From assembly GCA_041495845.1 (NCBI GenBank), contig JBGQDM010000044.1, forward strand, positions 1 to 24,156: DNA of 24,156 nt, in the 5' to 3' direction. The notes below the pieces were generated by a model. It saw only the letters and a list, made by a program, of their open reading frames with translations, was not told where the DNA came from and ran no database searches. Source of the DNA: JBGQDM01 sp041495845 (GTDB lineage Bacteria; Acidobacteriota; Terriglobia; Terriglobales; Acidobacteriaceae). The position numbers were made by a program, and so were the translations under genes. This document shows, one piece after another, positions 1-7,450 of the stretch (within the stretch, counting starts at the first letter, position 1; the number at the start of each line of letters is the position of its first letter).

Positions 1-254
1 CCGTGCCCGGCGGCAACCAGATCGCGCCCGTCAAAACGCACGCTGCCCGCGGTGGGCTCAATCAGCCGCAGCACCAGCCGCCCCAGCGTGCTCTTGCCCG
101 AGCCCGACTCACCCACCAGTCCGAGCGTCTCTCCGGTGTGAATGTCGAATGAAACATCGTCCACGGCGCGAACGTGCCCGCGTGCTCCGCCACCAAAGAC
201 AGATTCGCCCCGCGGATAGATTTTGGTGAGATTGCGGACTTCGAGCAACGGCAT
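1..254 (-). CDS. Oligopeptide/dipeptide-type ABC transporter ATP-binding protein, N-terminal part (cut by the left edge)
   Basis: Reading the minus strand from an ATG at 254 gives an open frame of 84 complete codons that runs off the left edge. It begins MPLLEVRNLTKIYPRG, has the lead-in AVDDVSFDIHTGETLGLVGES, and carries a perfect Walker A motif, GESGSGKST, at about residues 48-56, followed by LGRLVLRLIEPTAGSVRFDG. This is the usual opening of the OppF/DppF family, whose members hydrolyse ATP in the cytoplasm to drive peptide (sometimes nickel or other solute) uptake through a membrane permease. The Q-loop, signature motif and Walker B lie outside the window, so substrate and completeness cannot be judged. 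It starts 29 bases after the stop of the EamA-type gene on the same strand, so the two may be co-transcribed. There is no strong Shine-Dalgarno sequence. The family is secure, the substrate is not. Confidence 0.85.
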   Translation of the reverse strand, partial: MPLLEVRNLTKIYPRGESVFGGGARGHVRAVDDVSFDIHTGETLGLVGESGSGKSTLGRLVLRLIEPTAGSVRFDGRDLVAAGH

Positions 255-283
255 CAGCCGGATGGTAGCAGGAAACGGAACCC

Positions 284-1129
284 TTACTGCATGGCGATCA
301 ACGGCACCGCCGCCAGTGCTGCGAGCATGCCGACCGTCTTCCATCGCGTCCAGTGTTCGTGGAGGAAGATCCGGGCCAGCAGCACCGTCACCGCCGGATA
401 GAGCGAGGTGAGCACGACCGCCGTGTCCAGCCGCCCGGCCTGACTGGACCGTACAAAAAACACTGTGCCCATTACATCGAGTGAACCGGCCAGCACGCAG
501 ATCAGCGAACTGCCGCGGTTGCGTTCCTTCCACTGCCGCCCGGCGAGCACCATGACGGCAACCACGGCGAACGCTCCCGCGCGGGAAAACGCCGCCGCCC
601 ACAGCGCCGGACTGTCGTTGGCGCGCCGCATCAGCAGATAGAACAGGGCAAAGCCGACGCCCGCGCCGACGGCCAGTCCCAGGCCGCCGGGACGCACGCC
701 CGCCTGCGGCTGCGAGATCAGCCAGATACCGAATCCGGCCAGCGCAAAGCCCGCCAGCACCAGCGGCGATGGCCAGCCTTCGAGTGCAATCGTCACTGCC
801 GCCGGAATCGCCGCTCCCAGCACCGCTGAGACGGGCGCCGTCATCCCCATGCTGCCCGAGGCCAGCGCGCGATAGAAGAGCGCCAGCCCCGCCCCGCCGC
901 AAGCTCCGGCCGCAAACGCCCACGTCGCGCTGGACTGCCCAGGCAGCGGCGAGTGGCCCGCCAGAGCAAGCCCGAGCACCAGCAACAAACCGCTGCCGTG
1001 AGCAATCGCCGTGAGCAGATACGAATTGGCCCGCTGCGAAGCATATCCCCCCAGAAAATCGCTGGCGCCCCAGCACGCAACGGACAGCATGGCGAAGGGT
1101 ACCGATCCGGCAGCGAGCGAGGCAGGCAT
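284..1129 (-). CDS. EamA/DMT-family permease
   Basis: A 281-residue hydrophobic protein from an ATG at 1129 (MPASLAAGSVPFAMLSVACWGASDFLGG). It has about ten membrane segments arranged as two similar halves, which is the 5+5 plan of the drug/metabolite transporter superfamily. The first half has the characteristic early W-G-x-x-(D/F)-F signature (CWGASDFLGG, about residues 19-28). The second half ends with SLYPAVTVLLARIFLHEHWTRWKTVGMLAALAAVPLI, the conserved end of an EamA repeat, where an E in the last-but-one helix connection precedes the final helix. Members export or exchange amino acids, nucleosides or other metabolites; the substrate cannot be told from sequence. The frame stays open upstream to an ATG at 1222, but those 31 residues are Arg/Pro-rich and unlike the family, so the shorter start is preferred. 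Neither start has a clear Shine-Dalgarno sequence. Confidence 0.85.
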   Translation of the reverse strand: MPASLAAGSVPFAMLSVACWGASDFLGGYASQRANSYLLTAIAHGSGLLLVLGLALAGHSPLPGQSSATWAFAAGACGGAGLALFYRALASGSMGMTAPVSAVLGAAIPAAVTIALEGWPSPLVLAGFALAGFGIWLISQPQAGVRPGGLGLAVGAGVGFALFYLLMRRANDSPALWAAAFSRAGAFAVVAVMVLAGRQWKERNRGSSLICVLAGSLDVMGTVFFVRSSQAGRLDTAVVLTSLYPAVTVLLARIFLHEHWTRWKTVGMLAALAAVPLIAMQ

Positions 1130-1222
1130 AGGCGAAAGCAGGAGATTAGCACGGCGCGGTCGAGCTGTTGTCCGAGCGCTCGGCAGGGCTGGCCCCGTTG
1201 GGCGTTTTCCAGGGGAGTGCAT

Positions 1223-1305
1223 GACAGGGACGTAATGATGTAATTATGACACCTTTACAACATAATTATTATGTATTATTATCGTATTCATAACAAAGGA
1301 CAGAA
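1223..1305 (+). promoter_or_regulatory. AT-rich promoter/operator region of the Fic gene with an inverted repeat
   Basis: This leader is strikingly AT-rich against the GC-rich surroundings. It contains a perfect 8-base inverted repeat, TAATTATG at 1241-1248 and CATAATTA at 1261-1268 (12-base spacer). After it come several TATTAT-like -10 candidates (about 1268-1285) and then a purine-rich ribosome binding site, AAAGGA, at 1295-1300, five bases before the ATG at 1306. The exact -10 cannot be fixed because several hexamers fit. The dyad is a plausible operator, possibly for autoregulation, but that is inference. Confidence 0.5.
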
Positions 1306-2463
1306 ATGCTATTTCAAGCCCCACCGACTTTACCCGACGAGATGGAAGTCCTGCAAAAGATCAACGCCATTAGGCACACACTGAAGTATGCCATTAGCGC
1401 GCCGGGGCGCTGGTCCGGGGTCTTACGAAGGGCTACGTTTGCACGAAATATCCGACACTCCAACAGCATTGAAGGGATCAACGTCACCAGGGACGACGCG
1501 CTGGCAGCCGTGGAAAATGATGAACCGTTGACCGCGGAGGGGGCGACATGGCAGGCGACCATCGGATACAGGAACGCGATGACCTACGTTCTCCAGCTGG
1601 CGAACGATCCACATTTCTGCTATAGCGACGGGCTGATCCGTAGCTTGCACTTCATGATGATCCAACACGATCTTGCCAAGAATCCGGGCCGGTATCGCCC
1701 CGGTCAAATTTTTGTCAGGGACGAGAAGAAGCAGCTGACCGTTTATGAAGGACCGGATGCCGAGATTGTACCGGGTTTAATGACTGAACTTGTAGATTCT
1801 CTGAATGCAAGAACTGGCGTCCCCGGCATGATCCGAGCAGCAGTGGGTCATCTCAATTTAGTCATGGTCCACCCGTTTTCGGATGGAAATGGGCGAATGG
1901 CGCGCTGCCTTCAAACACTCATCTTGGCAAGGGAGCAAATTATCGAGCCTACCTTTTGCAGCGTCGAGGAGTACTTGGGCAGATTCACTCAGGAATACTA
2001 CGACGTTCTAGCAGAGGTCGGCAGGGGTGCGTTCCATCCGGAGAATGACTGCCGCGCGTGGATTCGGTTCAATCTCGTTGCTCACTACCGGCAGGCATCA
2101 TGGCTCCTCCAGCGCAGTCGGATGACGCAGCGCGTCTGGAATGAGATCGAGCACCTGCTGAATCAACGTGGGATTAACGAGCGGGCTTTGCCCGTACTTG
2201 CCGACGCCGCTTTTGGGTACAAAATCCGCCGGTCACACTATTTGAATGCTGCAGCTGTTTCAGAACAGGTAGCGAGCAGGGATTTAAAAGTCCTAGTGGA
2301 TCATGGGTTGCTGATCGGCGAAGGCGAGACGAGAGGCCGAATCTATGCAGGGTCGCCGATCCTTAGAGAAATCTACCTGCGGAATTATGAACGACGAACT
2401 AACGTGGATCCCTTTACGCAGGGGTCTCTGCCTTTTCCGGATGGCGCGGCGCCGCTCCGGTAA
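1306..2463 (+). CDS. Fic-family protein adenylyltransferase, class II (self-inhibited)
   Basis: A 385-residue Fic protein. The catalytic motif HPFSDGNGRMAR (residues 189-200) is a full match to HPFx(D/E)GNGRxxR, with catalytic His189 and the phosphate-binding DGNGR loop, so it should transfer AMP (or another nucleotide) from ATP to a Ser/Thr/Tyr of a target protein. An inhibitory motif SNSIEG (Ser52 to Glu56-Gly57, matching [S/T]xxxE[G/N]) lies before the Fic core, which makes this a class II enzyme that blocks its own ATP site and needs no separate antitoxin; none is seen next to it. PGRYRPGQIFVRD (about 127-139) is the substrate-binding flap region. The C-terminal part (about 265-365) resembles the winged-helix domain usual in this class. 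The start is fixed by AAAGGA five bases upstream. The AT-rich leader, codons less GC-biased than the neighbours and an isolated position suggest horizontal gain. The target is unknown. Confidence 0.93.
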   Translation: MLFQAPPTLPDEMEVLQKINAIRHTLKYAISAPGRWSGVLRRATFARNIRHSNSIEGINVTRDDALAAVENDEPLTAEGATWQATIGYRNAMTYVLQLANDPHFCYSDGLIRSLHFMMIQHDLAKNPGRYRPGQIFVRDEKKQLTVYEGPDAEIVPGLMTELVDSLNARTGVPGMIRAAVGHLNLVMVHPFSDGNGRMARCLQTLILAREQIIEPTFCSVEEYLGRFTQEYYDVLAEVGRGAFHPENDCRAWIRFNLVAHYRQASWLLQRSRMTQRVWNEIEHLLNQRGINERALPVLADAAFGYKIRRSHYLNAAAVSEQVASRDLKVLVDHGLLIGEGETRGRIYAGSPILREIYLRNYERRTNVDPFTQGSLPFPDGAAPLR

Positions 2464-2550
2464 GACTGCTTTTTCTTGGCAGCTCCATCAAGTTTCGAGC
2501 GGCGGAGCAGCTCGAGCCCTCCTTTCCCCGTGGGCACTCGTAAAGCGGCT

Positions 2551-2582
2551 GGTGCCGGGCCACTGGATTTCACCCCGGCACC
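2551..2582 (+). repeat. Perfect 9-bp inverted repeat between fic and rpe
   Basis: GGTGCCGGG at 2551-2559 is followed after 14 bases by CCCGGCACC at 2574-2582. It would form a stable RNA hairpin downstream of the Fic gene and about 100 bases before rpe. No T-run follows in either direction, so it is not a classic intrinsic terminator. It could be a T-less terminator, an RNA-stability element or a protein site. Confidence 0.5.
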
Positions 2583-2625
2583 CTGAGCACGACGCCCCAA
2601 AGGTGCTTTCTCCCGGCCCACACAT

Positions 2626-2634
2626 GCTAGAATT
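2626..2634 (+). promoter_or_regulatory. Candidate extended -10 promoter element for rpe
   Basis: TGC followed by TAGAAT (2629-2634) fits an extended -10 (TGn-TATAAT-like) element about 45 bases before the rpe start. No convincing -35 hexamer is visible at 16-18 bases upstream, which is common for extended -10 promoters. This element would drive rpe and bamD together. Confidence 0.45.
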
Positions 2635-2678
2635 TCCACAGCTTTCTGACCCGGCAATCGTTGTTTGGTGGACCCAGG

Positions 2679-3353
2679 TTGATCGAGCTCGCACCATCCA
2701 TTTTGGCGGCGGATTTTGCCCATCTGGCAGCGCAGGTAGAAGGCGCTGTCGCGGGCGGGGCGACCCTCGTCCACGTAGACGTGATGGACGGCCACTTTGT
2801 ACCCAACATCACCATCGGGCCGCCGGTGGTGCGGTCGCTGCGCAAAGTTACCAAACTGCCGCTCGATTGCCACCTGATGATCGAGCACCCGGACCAGTAC
2901 ATTCCGGAGTTCGCCGACGCTGGGGCAGATTGGATTTCCGTGCATCAGGAAGTCTGCCTCCACCTCGACCGCAGCCTGCACCTGATCAAGCATTACGGCC
3001 TGCTGGCGGGGGTGGTGCTGAATCCGGCCACCCCGGTGGACACGCTGCATCATGTGCTCGATATTGTGGACTTTGTGCTCATCATGTCGGTAAATCCGGG
3101 TTTTGGCGGGCAGAAGTTTATTCCTGGCGCGCTCGACAAAATGCGCAAGCTGGTGGATTTGCGGACGGCACGGAACCTCAAATTCCGCATCGAAGTGGAC
3201 GGTGGAGTTGACCTGAGCACCGTCACCAGCGTGGTCCAGGCGGGCGCGGAACTGCTGGTGGCGGGTAGCGCCGTCTTCGGCAAAGGCGATCCGAAAAGCA
3301 ATGCAGAAGCGCTGCTCAAGGCAGCTCGCGCGGCCACGCTGCAACAGGTCTAA
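2679..3353 (+). CDS. rpe: Ribulose-phosphate 3-epimerase
   Basis: A 224-residue TIM-barrel enzyme that interconverts D-ribulose 5-phosphate and D-xylulose 5-phosphate in the pentose phosphate pathway (cytoplasm). The opening ELAPSILAADFAHL is the family signature. The metal ligands are present as His32 and Asp34 (VHVDVMDGHF), His65 (DCHLMIEHP) and Asp174 (IEVDGGV); Asp34 and Asp174 are also the catalytic acid/base pair. The phosphate-binding loops VNPGFGGQ (about 138-145) and GGV...AGSAVFG (about 175-201) are intact. The TTG at 2679 is chosen as start because it gives the normal family length and has GGTGGA seven bases upstream. The frame also allows a TTG at 2661, which adds six residues and lacks a ribosome binding site. 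bamD follows 43 bases later on the same strand, so the two are probably co-transcribed. Confidence 0.93.
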   Translation: MIELAPSILAADFAHLAAQVEGAVAGGATLVHVDVMDGHFVPNITIGPPVVRSLRKVTKLPLDCHLMIEHPDQYIPEFADAGADWISVHQEVCLHLDRSLHLIKHYGLLAGVVLNPATPVDTLHHVLDIVDFVLIMSVNPGFGGQKFIPGALDKMRKLVDLRTARNLKFRIEVDGGVDLSTVTSVVQAGAELLVAGSAVFGKGDPKSNAEALLKAARAATLQQV

Positions 3354-3396
3354 GCAAGTGGCCCGCATTCGTATTCCAGTTCATCCGAGGTTTTGT

Positions 3397-4842
3397 ATGA
3401 CACGTCGTACTTCCGTGGTTCTGCTGCTGGCGCTGGCGTTGCTCTTCACGCTGCTCTTCACCGTGGGCTGCACCAACAAGAAAGTCCAGAATCCGCTCGC
3501 CAATATCAATTCCAAGCAGCCGGACAAGGTCCTGTTTGATCGCGCGCTGGATGCGCTCAAGCACAACCGGTACGACGTGGCCCGCCTCACCCTGCAGACG
3601 CTGATCAACACTTACCCGGATTCCGAATACATTGCCCGCGCCAAACTGGGGGTGGCTGATTCCTGGTACGTTGAAGGCGGCTCCACTGCGCTTACCCAGG
3701 CCGAAATCGAATACAAAGACTTCATCACCTTCTTCCCGAATATGCCGGAAGCGGCCGAAGCCCAGTACAAGATCGCTAACATTCACTACCAGCAGATGGA
3801 AAAACCTGACCGGGATTTCACGCATGCCGCGCGCGCGGAAGACGAATACCGGCAGATGATTCTGCAGTTTCCAGACAGCAAGCTAGTGCCACAAGCCAAA
3901 CAGCGCCTGCGCGAAGTGCAGGAAATGTTGGGGGAGCGCGAATTCCGCGTCGGCCGCTTCTACTACATGCGTCAGTCTTACCCCGCCGGCATCGCGCGTT
4001 TGCGCTCGGTGGTGGAAAAATACCCGCTCTATAGCCGGGCGGATGAAGCCCTCTACCTGCTGGGGCAGTCCTACGAAGGCGAAATTGAGAATGCCCGTCG
4101 CATCGCTGCCAATGAGGTGGTGAAAGCGAAGTTCATTGAGTCGGCAGGCAACGATGCGGCCAAGTTTTATCAGCATTTGATCGAGCGCTACCCGCTGGCG
4201 CCGCGCGCTGAGGATGCGAAAGACCGCCTCGCCGCGCTACACAAAACCGTGCCCACACCCACGCCCGAAGCCATCGCGCGCAATAAGGAAGAAATTGCCA
4301 GCCGCGAATCGGTGGGCATGATGGACCGCCTCATGAGCCAATTCCACAAACATCCGGAAGTGGCGTTGGCAAACCATGTGGGCGAGCCAACACTGGTTGA
4401 TCCCACACCGGTCAGCGCCACGGAAGTGGCGCGAGCCCAGACGCAAGCGCTGATGGGCGCGCCCAGCGCCAAGGTCTCCGTGGAGACCGTCAAATCTCCC
4501 GACGGAATCGTGACGCCTGATCCGAACGCAGTCGTCCCTCCATCCAGTGCCAACCCGGCGTCCTCCGCCCCTGCCACCCCCAATCCCTATGGCGAGCTGA
4601 AGCCCGAAGCCTCTGCTACTCCTGAAGTGGCGGCTCCAGCCGCTTCCGATCAGCCGCCGGCAGCGAGCGATTCCATACTACCGGCGCCAGCCCCTGCACC
4701 GCCGCAGACCAATGACCTGGGCAACACCCAGGCCGGCAGCCAGCCTCCGGCGGCCAGCTCGGGCGGTTCCCAGAACAGCAGTGTCTCGTCCTCCAGCCGC
4801 GCGAAGAAGAAAAAAGGACTGAAAAAGATCATTCCTTTCTAG
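3397..4842 (+). CDS. bamD: Outer membrane assembly lipoprotein BamD with a long disordered, basic C-terminal tail
   Basis: The 481-residue product begins MTRRTSVVLLLALALLFTLLFTVGC: a basic n-region, a hydrophobic core and a lipoprotein-type cleavage site before Cys25 (Thr at -3 is less common than Leu). Residues about 45-245 form tetratricopeptide-like repeats (LFDRALDALKHNRYDVARLTLQTLINTYPDSEY; DFITFFPNMPEAAEAQYKIANIHYQQM; YYMRQSYPAGIARLRSVVEKYPLY; FYQHLIERYPLAPRAEDAKDRLAAL). This is the YfiO/BamD fold, which bridges BamA to the rest of the beta-barrel assembly machine on the periplasmic side of the outer membrane. E. coli BamD is about 245 residues. Here the TPR part is followed by about 190 extra residues rich in Ala, Pro and Ser, ending in a basic tail (SRAKKKKGLKKIIPF). 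The start is supported by CCGAGG six bases before the ATG. Upstream in-frame codons lie inside the rpe end and are rejected. The extension's role is unknown. Confidence 0.88.
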   Translation: MTRRTSVVLLLALALLFTLLFTVGCTNKKVQNPLANINSKQPDKVLFDRALDALKHNRYDVARLTLQTLINTYPDSEYIARAKLGVADSWYVEGGSTALTQAEIEYKDFITFFPNMPEAAEAQYKIANIHYQQMEKPDRDFTHAARAEDEYRQMILQFPDSKLVPQAKQRLREVQEMLGEREFRVGRFYYMRQSYPAGIARLRSVVEKYPLYSRADEALYLLGQSYEGEIENARRIAANEVVKAKFIESAGNDAAKFYQHLIERYPLAPRAEDAKDRLAALHKTVPTPTPEAIARNKEEIASRESVGMMDRLMSQFHKHPEVALANHVGEPTLVDPTPVSATEVARAQTQALMGAPSAKVSVETVKSPDGIVTPDPNAVVPPSSANPASSAPATPNPYGELKPEASATPEVAAPAASDQPPAASDSILPAPAPAPPQTNDLGNTQAGSQPPAASSGGSQNSSVSSSSRAKKKKGLKKIIPF

Positions 4843-4876
4843 ATTCGCAGCCACGCTCCAGCGGGCAGTGTACTTG

Positions 4877-4897
4877 GGTAACCGGTCGATGGTTACC
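4877..4897 (+). repeat. Inverted repeat upstream of the response-regulator promoter
   Basis: GGTAACC at 4877-4883 and GGTTACC at 4891-4897 form a perfect 7-base inverted repeat with a 7-base spacer, ending seven bases before the -35 hexamer at 4905. The position suits an activator site or a weak terminator for bamD; no T-run follows. The same GGTAAC/GTTACC half-sites recur at 11611-11624. Confidence 0.4.
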
Positions 4898-4904
4898 ATG
4901 CGCA

Positions 4905-4933
4905 TTGACTTGGCTATGCGGAACAGCTAATTT
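4905..4933 (+). promoter_or_regulatory. Sigma-70-type promoter of the response-regulator gene
   Basis: TTGACT (4905-4910) and TAATTT (4928-4933) are separated by exactly 17 bases. This is a good housekeeping-type promoter, 43 bases before the TTG start codon at 4976. It means the response regulator can be expressed independently of rpe-bamD. Confidence 0.65.
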
Positions 4934-4975
4934 CGCCACAGCCCCCCGTATGTTCTTGAATCGAGGACGCTCCCT

Positions 4976-6976
4976 TTGGCGCGCAAGATTCTCCTGGCCG
5001 ACGACAGCGTTACTGCCCAGAACATGGGCAAAAAGATCCTGACTGACGCCGGGTATGACGTCTTCACGGTCAGCAACGGCTCCGCTGCGCTCAAAAAAGT
5101 TCCCGAACTACAACCTGACGTAATCGTTCTCGACGTGTACATGCCGGGGCATAGCGGCTTGGAAGTCTGCAAGCGACTGAAGGACGATCACACAACTGCT
5201 CGTATCCCCATTCTGTTGACTGTGGGCAAGCTGGAGCCGTTCAAGCCAGAGGAAGCCCGCAAAGCCCGCGCCGACGCCTTCATCGTCAAACCCTTTGAAG
5301 CCACCGAACTGGTGGAAGCCGTGCGCAAGCTGGAGGAGGCCGCTCCCGCCAAGCCCGAACCCAAGCCGGGACGCTTGAGCCGCATTCTTTCCCGGTTGGA
5401 GTCGGCCGATCCACCAGATCAGGAAGCGGGGCTCTCCGAAAAGGGCTGGGAAAACCGCTTGTCCATCCCGCGCGCTAAGTCCGGACCTCAACCCGACGAA
5501 GAAGAAGAAATGCCGGTGGTCGGCACCGGCTTCCGCGATCTGCATCCGCTGGAAGGGGAGCCAACCGAGCTGGGATTGGAGCGCCGCTCCAGCGCTTTTA
5601 CCGCGGAGCCGCCGTTTGTGGCCAGCGCCGCCATGACGCACGAAGCCTTCCACAATGCTACGCCCGAAGAAGTGGAAGCCATCCGTGCCGCTGCAGCCGT
5701 CTTTGGCGGGAAAGAAGTGCCCCCGCCGCCAGCAGAAGAAAAACCCGCGATCGAAGCGGTGGCAAGTACTCCCTCCGAAGCGGCGCCCCAGGCACCGGCG
5801 GAGGCAGCGCCGGCAGCGATTGCGGCGACGCAGGCGGAAGCATCCGCCATGCCGGCCACGGTCGAAGTGGCAGCGGCACCCGCAGCGGAACCGCCCGCGC
5901 CGGTTGCGCTCGAAACAAAATCAGAACCTGCGATCGAGGCTGTGCCCGAAGTTGCACGGCCGGAGGTTCCCGCCCCGTCGGCGACCGAAGTTGCCCTCCA
6001 GGTTTCACAGCCGGAAGTTCTGGCCGCGCCAGCTCCGGCGCCCGAGCCCGCGGCGGTGATGGCCCCAGATCCGGCGACGCCAGAGTTCTCTGCCCCGGCT
6101 GCCTTCGCTTCGGAATCGCGGCTCGCGGAACTCGGCCCTTCGATGGTTGATATTTCGACGGCAGTGCTGCGAGAAATCGAGCAGGTGCCGATAGCCGCCA
6201 TCGCCCCGCTCGCTGGGCCGCGCTGGGTGGCAACTGGTGTTCCACCTCAGCCCGCGGAAGAAAGCGCTTCGCTGGAATACGAGATGTTACAGTTCAACGC
6301 GGCTCTGGCTGCCGTCGAAGGCTACGCCACGCGTCCATTGCAACCCGAGGCTCCCACTGAGCCGGAAGCCGCAATTTTGACCGCCACCCTGGCAACCTTC
6401 TCGGTCGCGCCGCTGGTTGAGGAGGTCGTGCACCCTGGGGCAGCGAGCGAGGCCGCGAACGTCTACATCCAAGAGGCCGTGACTCCCGAACCGCTGCCCG
6501 CCCCAGTTCCCGAAGCGGAGCCGCAGGTAGAGCCGGCTGCAGAAGTTCTCCCCGAGCCTTCTCGCGAGAGTATCGCCGCTGCGGACGTAGCTGCCATGAG
6601 CCTGGCTGCCGCCGCCGCGAGTGCCACGGTCGCCCGCGTGGAGATGCAGGCGCCCATTTCGATTTCTGCACCGGCGCCGGCTGCCCCTGTGCCGGTCGAG
6701 CCGGACACTCCGGCTGACAAGTTCTCAACCTTCCGCGACCTGCGCGAATCGCTGGTGAGTTCCAGCCTCACCGGCTCCGACTTGGCCAGCCAGATCATGG
6801 AGGCTGCCACCGCCGCCAACGAATCAGGAGCAGCAGCGACCGAGGACACAGATGCTGCCGACTCTTCCGACGATCCCGAGGCCCTCGCTTCCATCGTGGA
6901 CAACCTGCTTAACGAGCTCAAACCCAAGTTGATCGCCGAAATCGCCCGCAAGATGGAAAAGAAGAAGAAGCGGTAG
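4976..6976 (+). CDS. Response regulator: CheY-like receiver domain, very long Ala/Pro/Glu-rich linker and conserved-looking C-terminal helix
   Basis: A 666-residue protein starting at TTG (4976), with GAGG nine bases upstream; the start sits right at the receiver domain (MARKILLADDSVTAQ). Residues 1-120 have all key receiver residues: acidic pair Asp9/Asp10, phospho-acceptor Asp53 (VIVLDVYMPG), Thr82 (ILLTVG) and Lys105 (FIVKPFEA). It should therefore be phosphorylated by a histidine kinase; no kinase is in the window. Residues about 125-600 are low-complexity, dominated by Ala, Pro, Glu and Val and probably disordered. No DNA-binding, GGDEF or other output domain is visible. The last about 40 residues (DDPEALASIVDNLLNELKPKLIAEIARKMEKKKKR) form an amphipathic helix with a basic end, like the short C-terminal helices on receiver-linker proteins of deltaproteobacteria. 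It may act as a docking or polar-localisation tether. The stop is 38 bases from the convergent DUF971 gene. Confidence 0.85.
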   Translation: MARKILLADDSVTAQNMGKKILTDAGYDVFTVSNGSAALKKVPELQPDVIVLDVYMPGHSGLEVCKRLKDDHTTARIPILLTVGKLEPFKPEEARKARADAFIVKPFEATELVEAVRKLEEAAPAKPEPKPGRLSRILSRLESADPPDQEAGLSEKGWENRLSIPRAKSGPQPDEEEEMPVVGTGFRDLHPLEGEPTELGLERRSSAFTAEPPFVASAAMTHEAFHNATPEEVEAIRAAAAVFGGKEVPPPPAEEKPAIEAVASTPSEAAPQAPAEAAPAAIAATQAEASAMPATVEVAAAPAAEPPAPVALETKSEPAIEAVPEVARPEVPAPSATEVALQVSQPEVLAAPAPAPEPAAVMAPDPATPEFSAPAAFASESRLAELGPSMVDISTAVLREIEQVPIAAIAPLAGPRWVATGVPPQPAEESASLEYEMLQFNAALAAVEGYATRPLQPEAPTEPEAAILTATLATFSVAPLVEEVVHPGAASEAANVYIQEAVTPEPLPAPVPEAEPQVEPAAEVLPEPSRESIAAADVAAMSLAAAAASATVARVEMQAPISISAPAPAAPVPVEPDTPADKFSTFRDLRESLVSSSLTGSDLASQIMEAATAANESGAAATEDTDAADSSDDPEALASIVDNLLNELKPKLIAEIARKMEKKKKR

Positions 6977-7014
6977 GCGCTCGCACCCCGGGTGAATTGC
7001 GATCTGGTCGCTGG

Positions 7015-7407
7015 CTAAGCCTTGGCCGTCTGGCACTCCGCACACGGGCAGTGTTCGCGCAGAAACGTCCACGAATAGATGCCCAGATCGTGGCCGTCGT
7101 TCCAGTAGAAACGGATGGCGTACTTGCCGGTGGGTTCCACGCTGTTGGGTTTGGCTGCGGCCTTAAACATGGGCAGCGCGCCGGGCGCGGCTTTCGGCGT
7201 TTCCCCCGGCTGGCGCCCCGATTTTTCGCGCTCTTCGTTGCACATGGCGCACGGGCAGGCATCGCGCAACCAGGCAAACGAATACTGCGAGCGGTGGCCG
7301 TCCTTCCATGCGATCGCCATGCCGGTCCCGCCGGTGACGTCGACTCTTACCGATTTCGGGTCTGACGTTTCGGGCGCGCGGGGAAGGGATGGATCAACGG
7401 CGGACAT
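7015..7407 (-). CDS. DUF971 (gamma-butyrobetaine hydroxylase-like N-terminal domain) protein
   Basis: A 130-residue protein from an ATG at 7407 (MSAVDPSLPRAPETSD). It matches the DUF971/GBBH-like N-terminal domain: IAWKDGHRSQYSFAWLRDACPCAMCNEE in the first half and IRFYWNDGHDLGIYSWTFLREHCPCAECQ at the end. Two CPCAxC clusters (about residues 52-57 and 122-127) are a likely zinc or Fe-S cluster site. Stand-alone DUF971 proteins are linked to Fe-S cluster assembly and Mrp/ApbC partners in other bacteria; here no such partner is adjacent, so the role is open. The longer frame to 7485 adds basic, family-unlike residues and is rejected. It lies 43 bases after the membrane-protein gene on the same strand and is probably co-transcribed with it. 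Confidence 0.85.
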   Translation of the reverse strand: MSAVDPSLPRAPETSDPKSVRVDVTGGTGMAIAWKDGHRSQYSFAWLRDACPCAMCNEEREKSGRQPGETPKAAPGALPMFKAAAKPNSVEPTGKYAIRFYWNDGHDLGIYSWTFLREHCPCAECQTAKA

Positions 7408-7450
7408 CGCTCTCAGTATCGCATGGCGACGTATCGAGCGGCGCTTGCAC

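Noticed and set aside
2345..3211. 288-codon plus frame over fic end and rpe, and 327-codon minus frame 2385-3368
   Set aside because: Both are out-of-frame shadows of rpe, whose metal ligands and catalytic loops are intact in its own frame.
5488..6201. Long antisense frames (5108-5653, 5488-6201, 5658-6245, 6463-6951) in the response-regulator linker
   Set aside because: Low-complexity Ala/Pro/Glu codons (GCN, CCN, GAN) leave every frame open; the translations are Ala/Ser/Gly-rich repeats of the linker bias.
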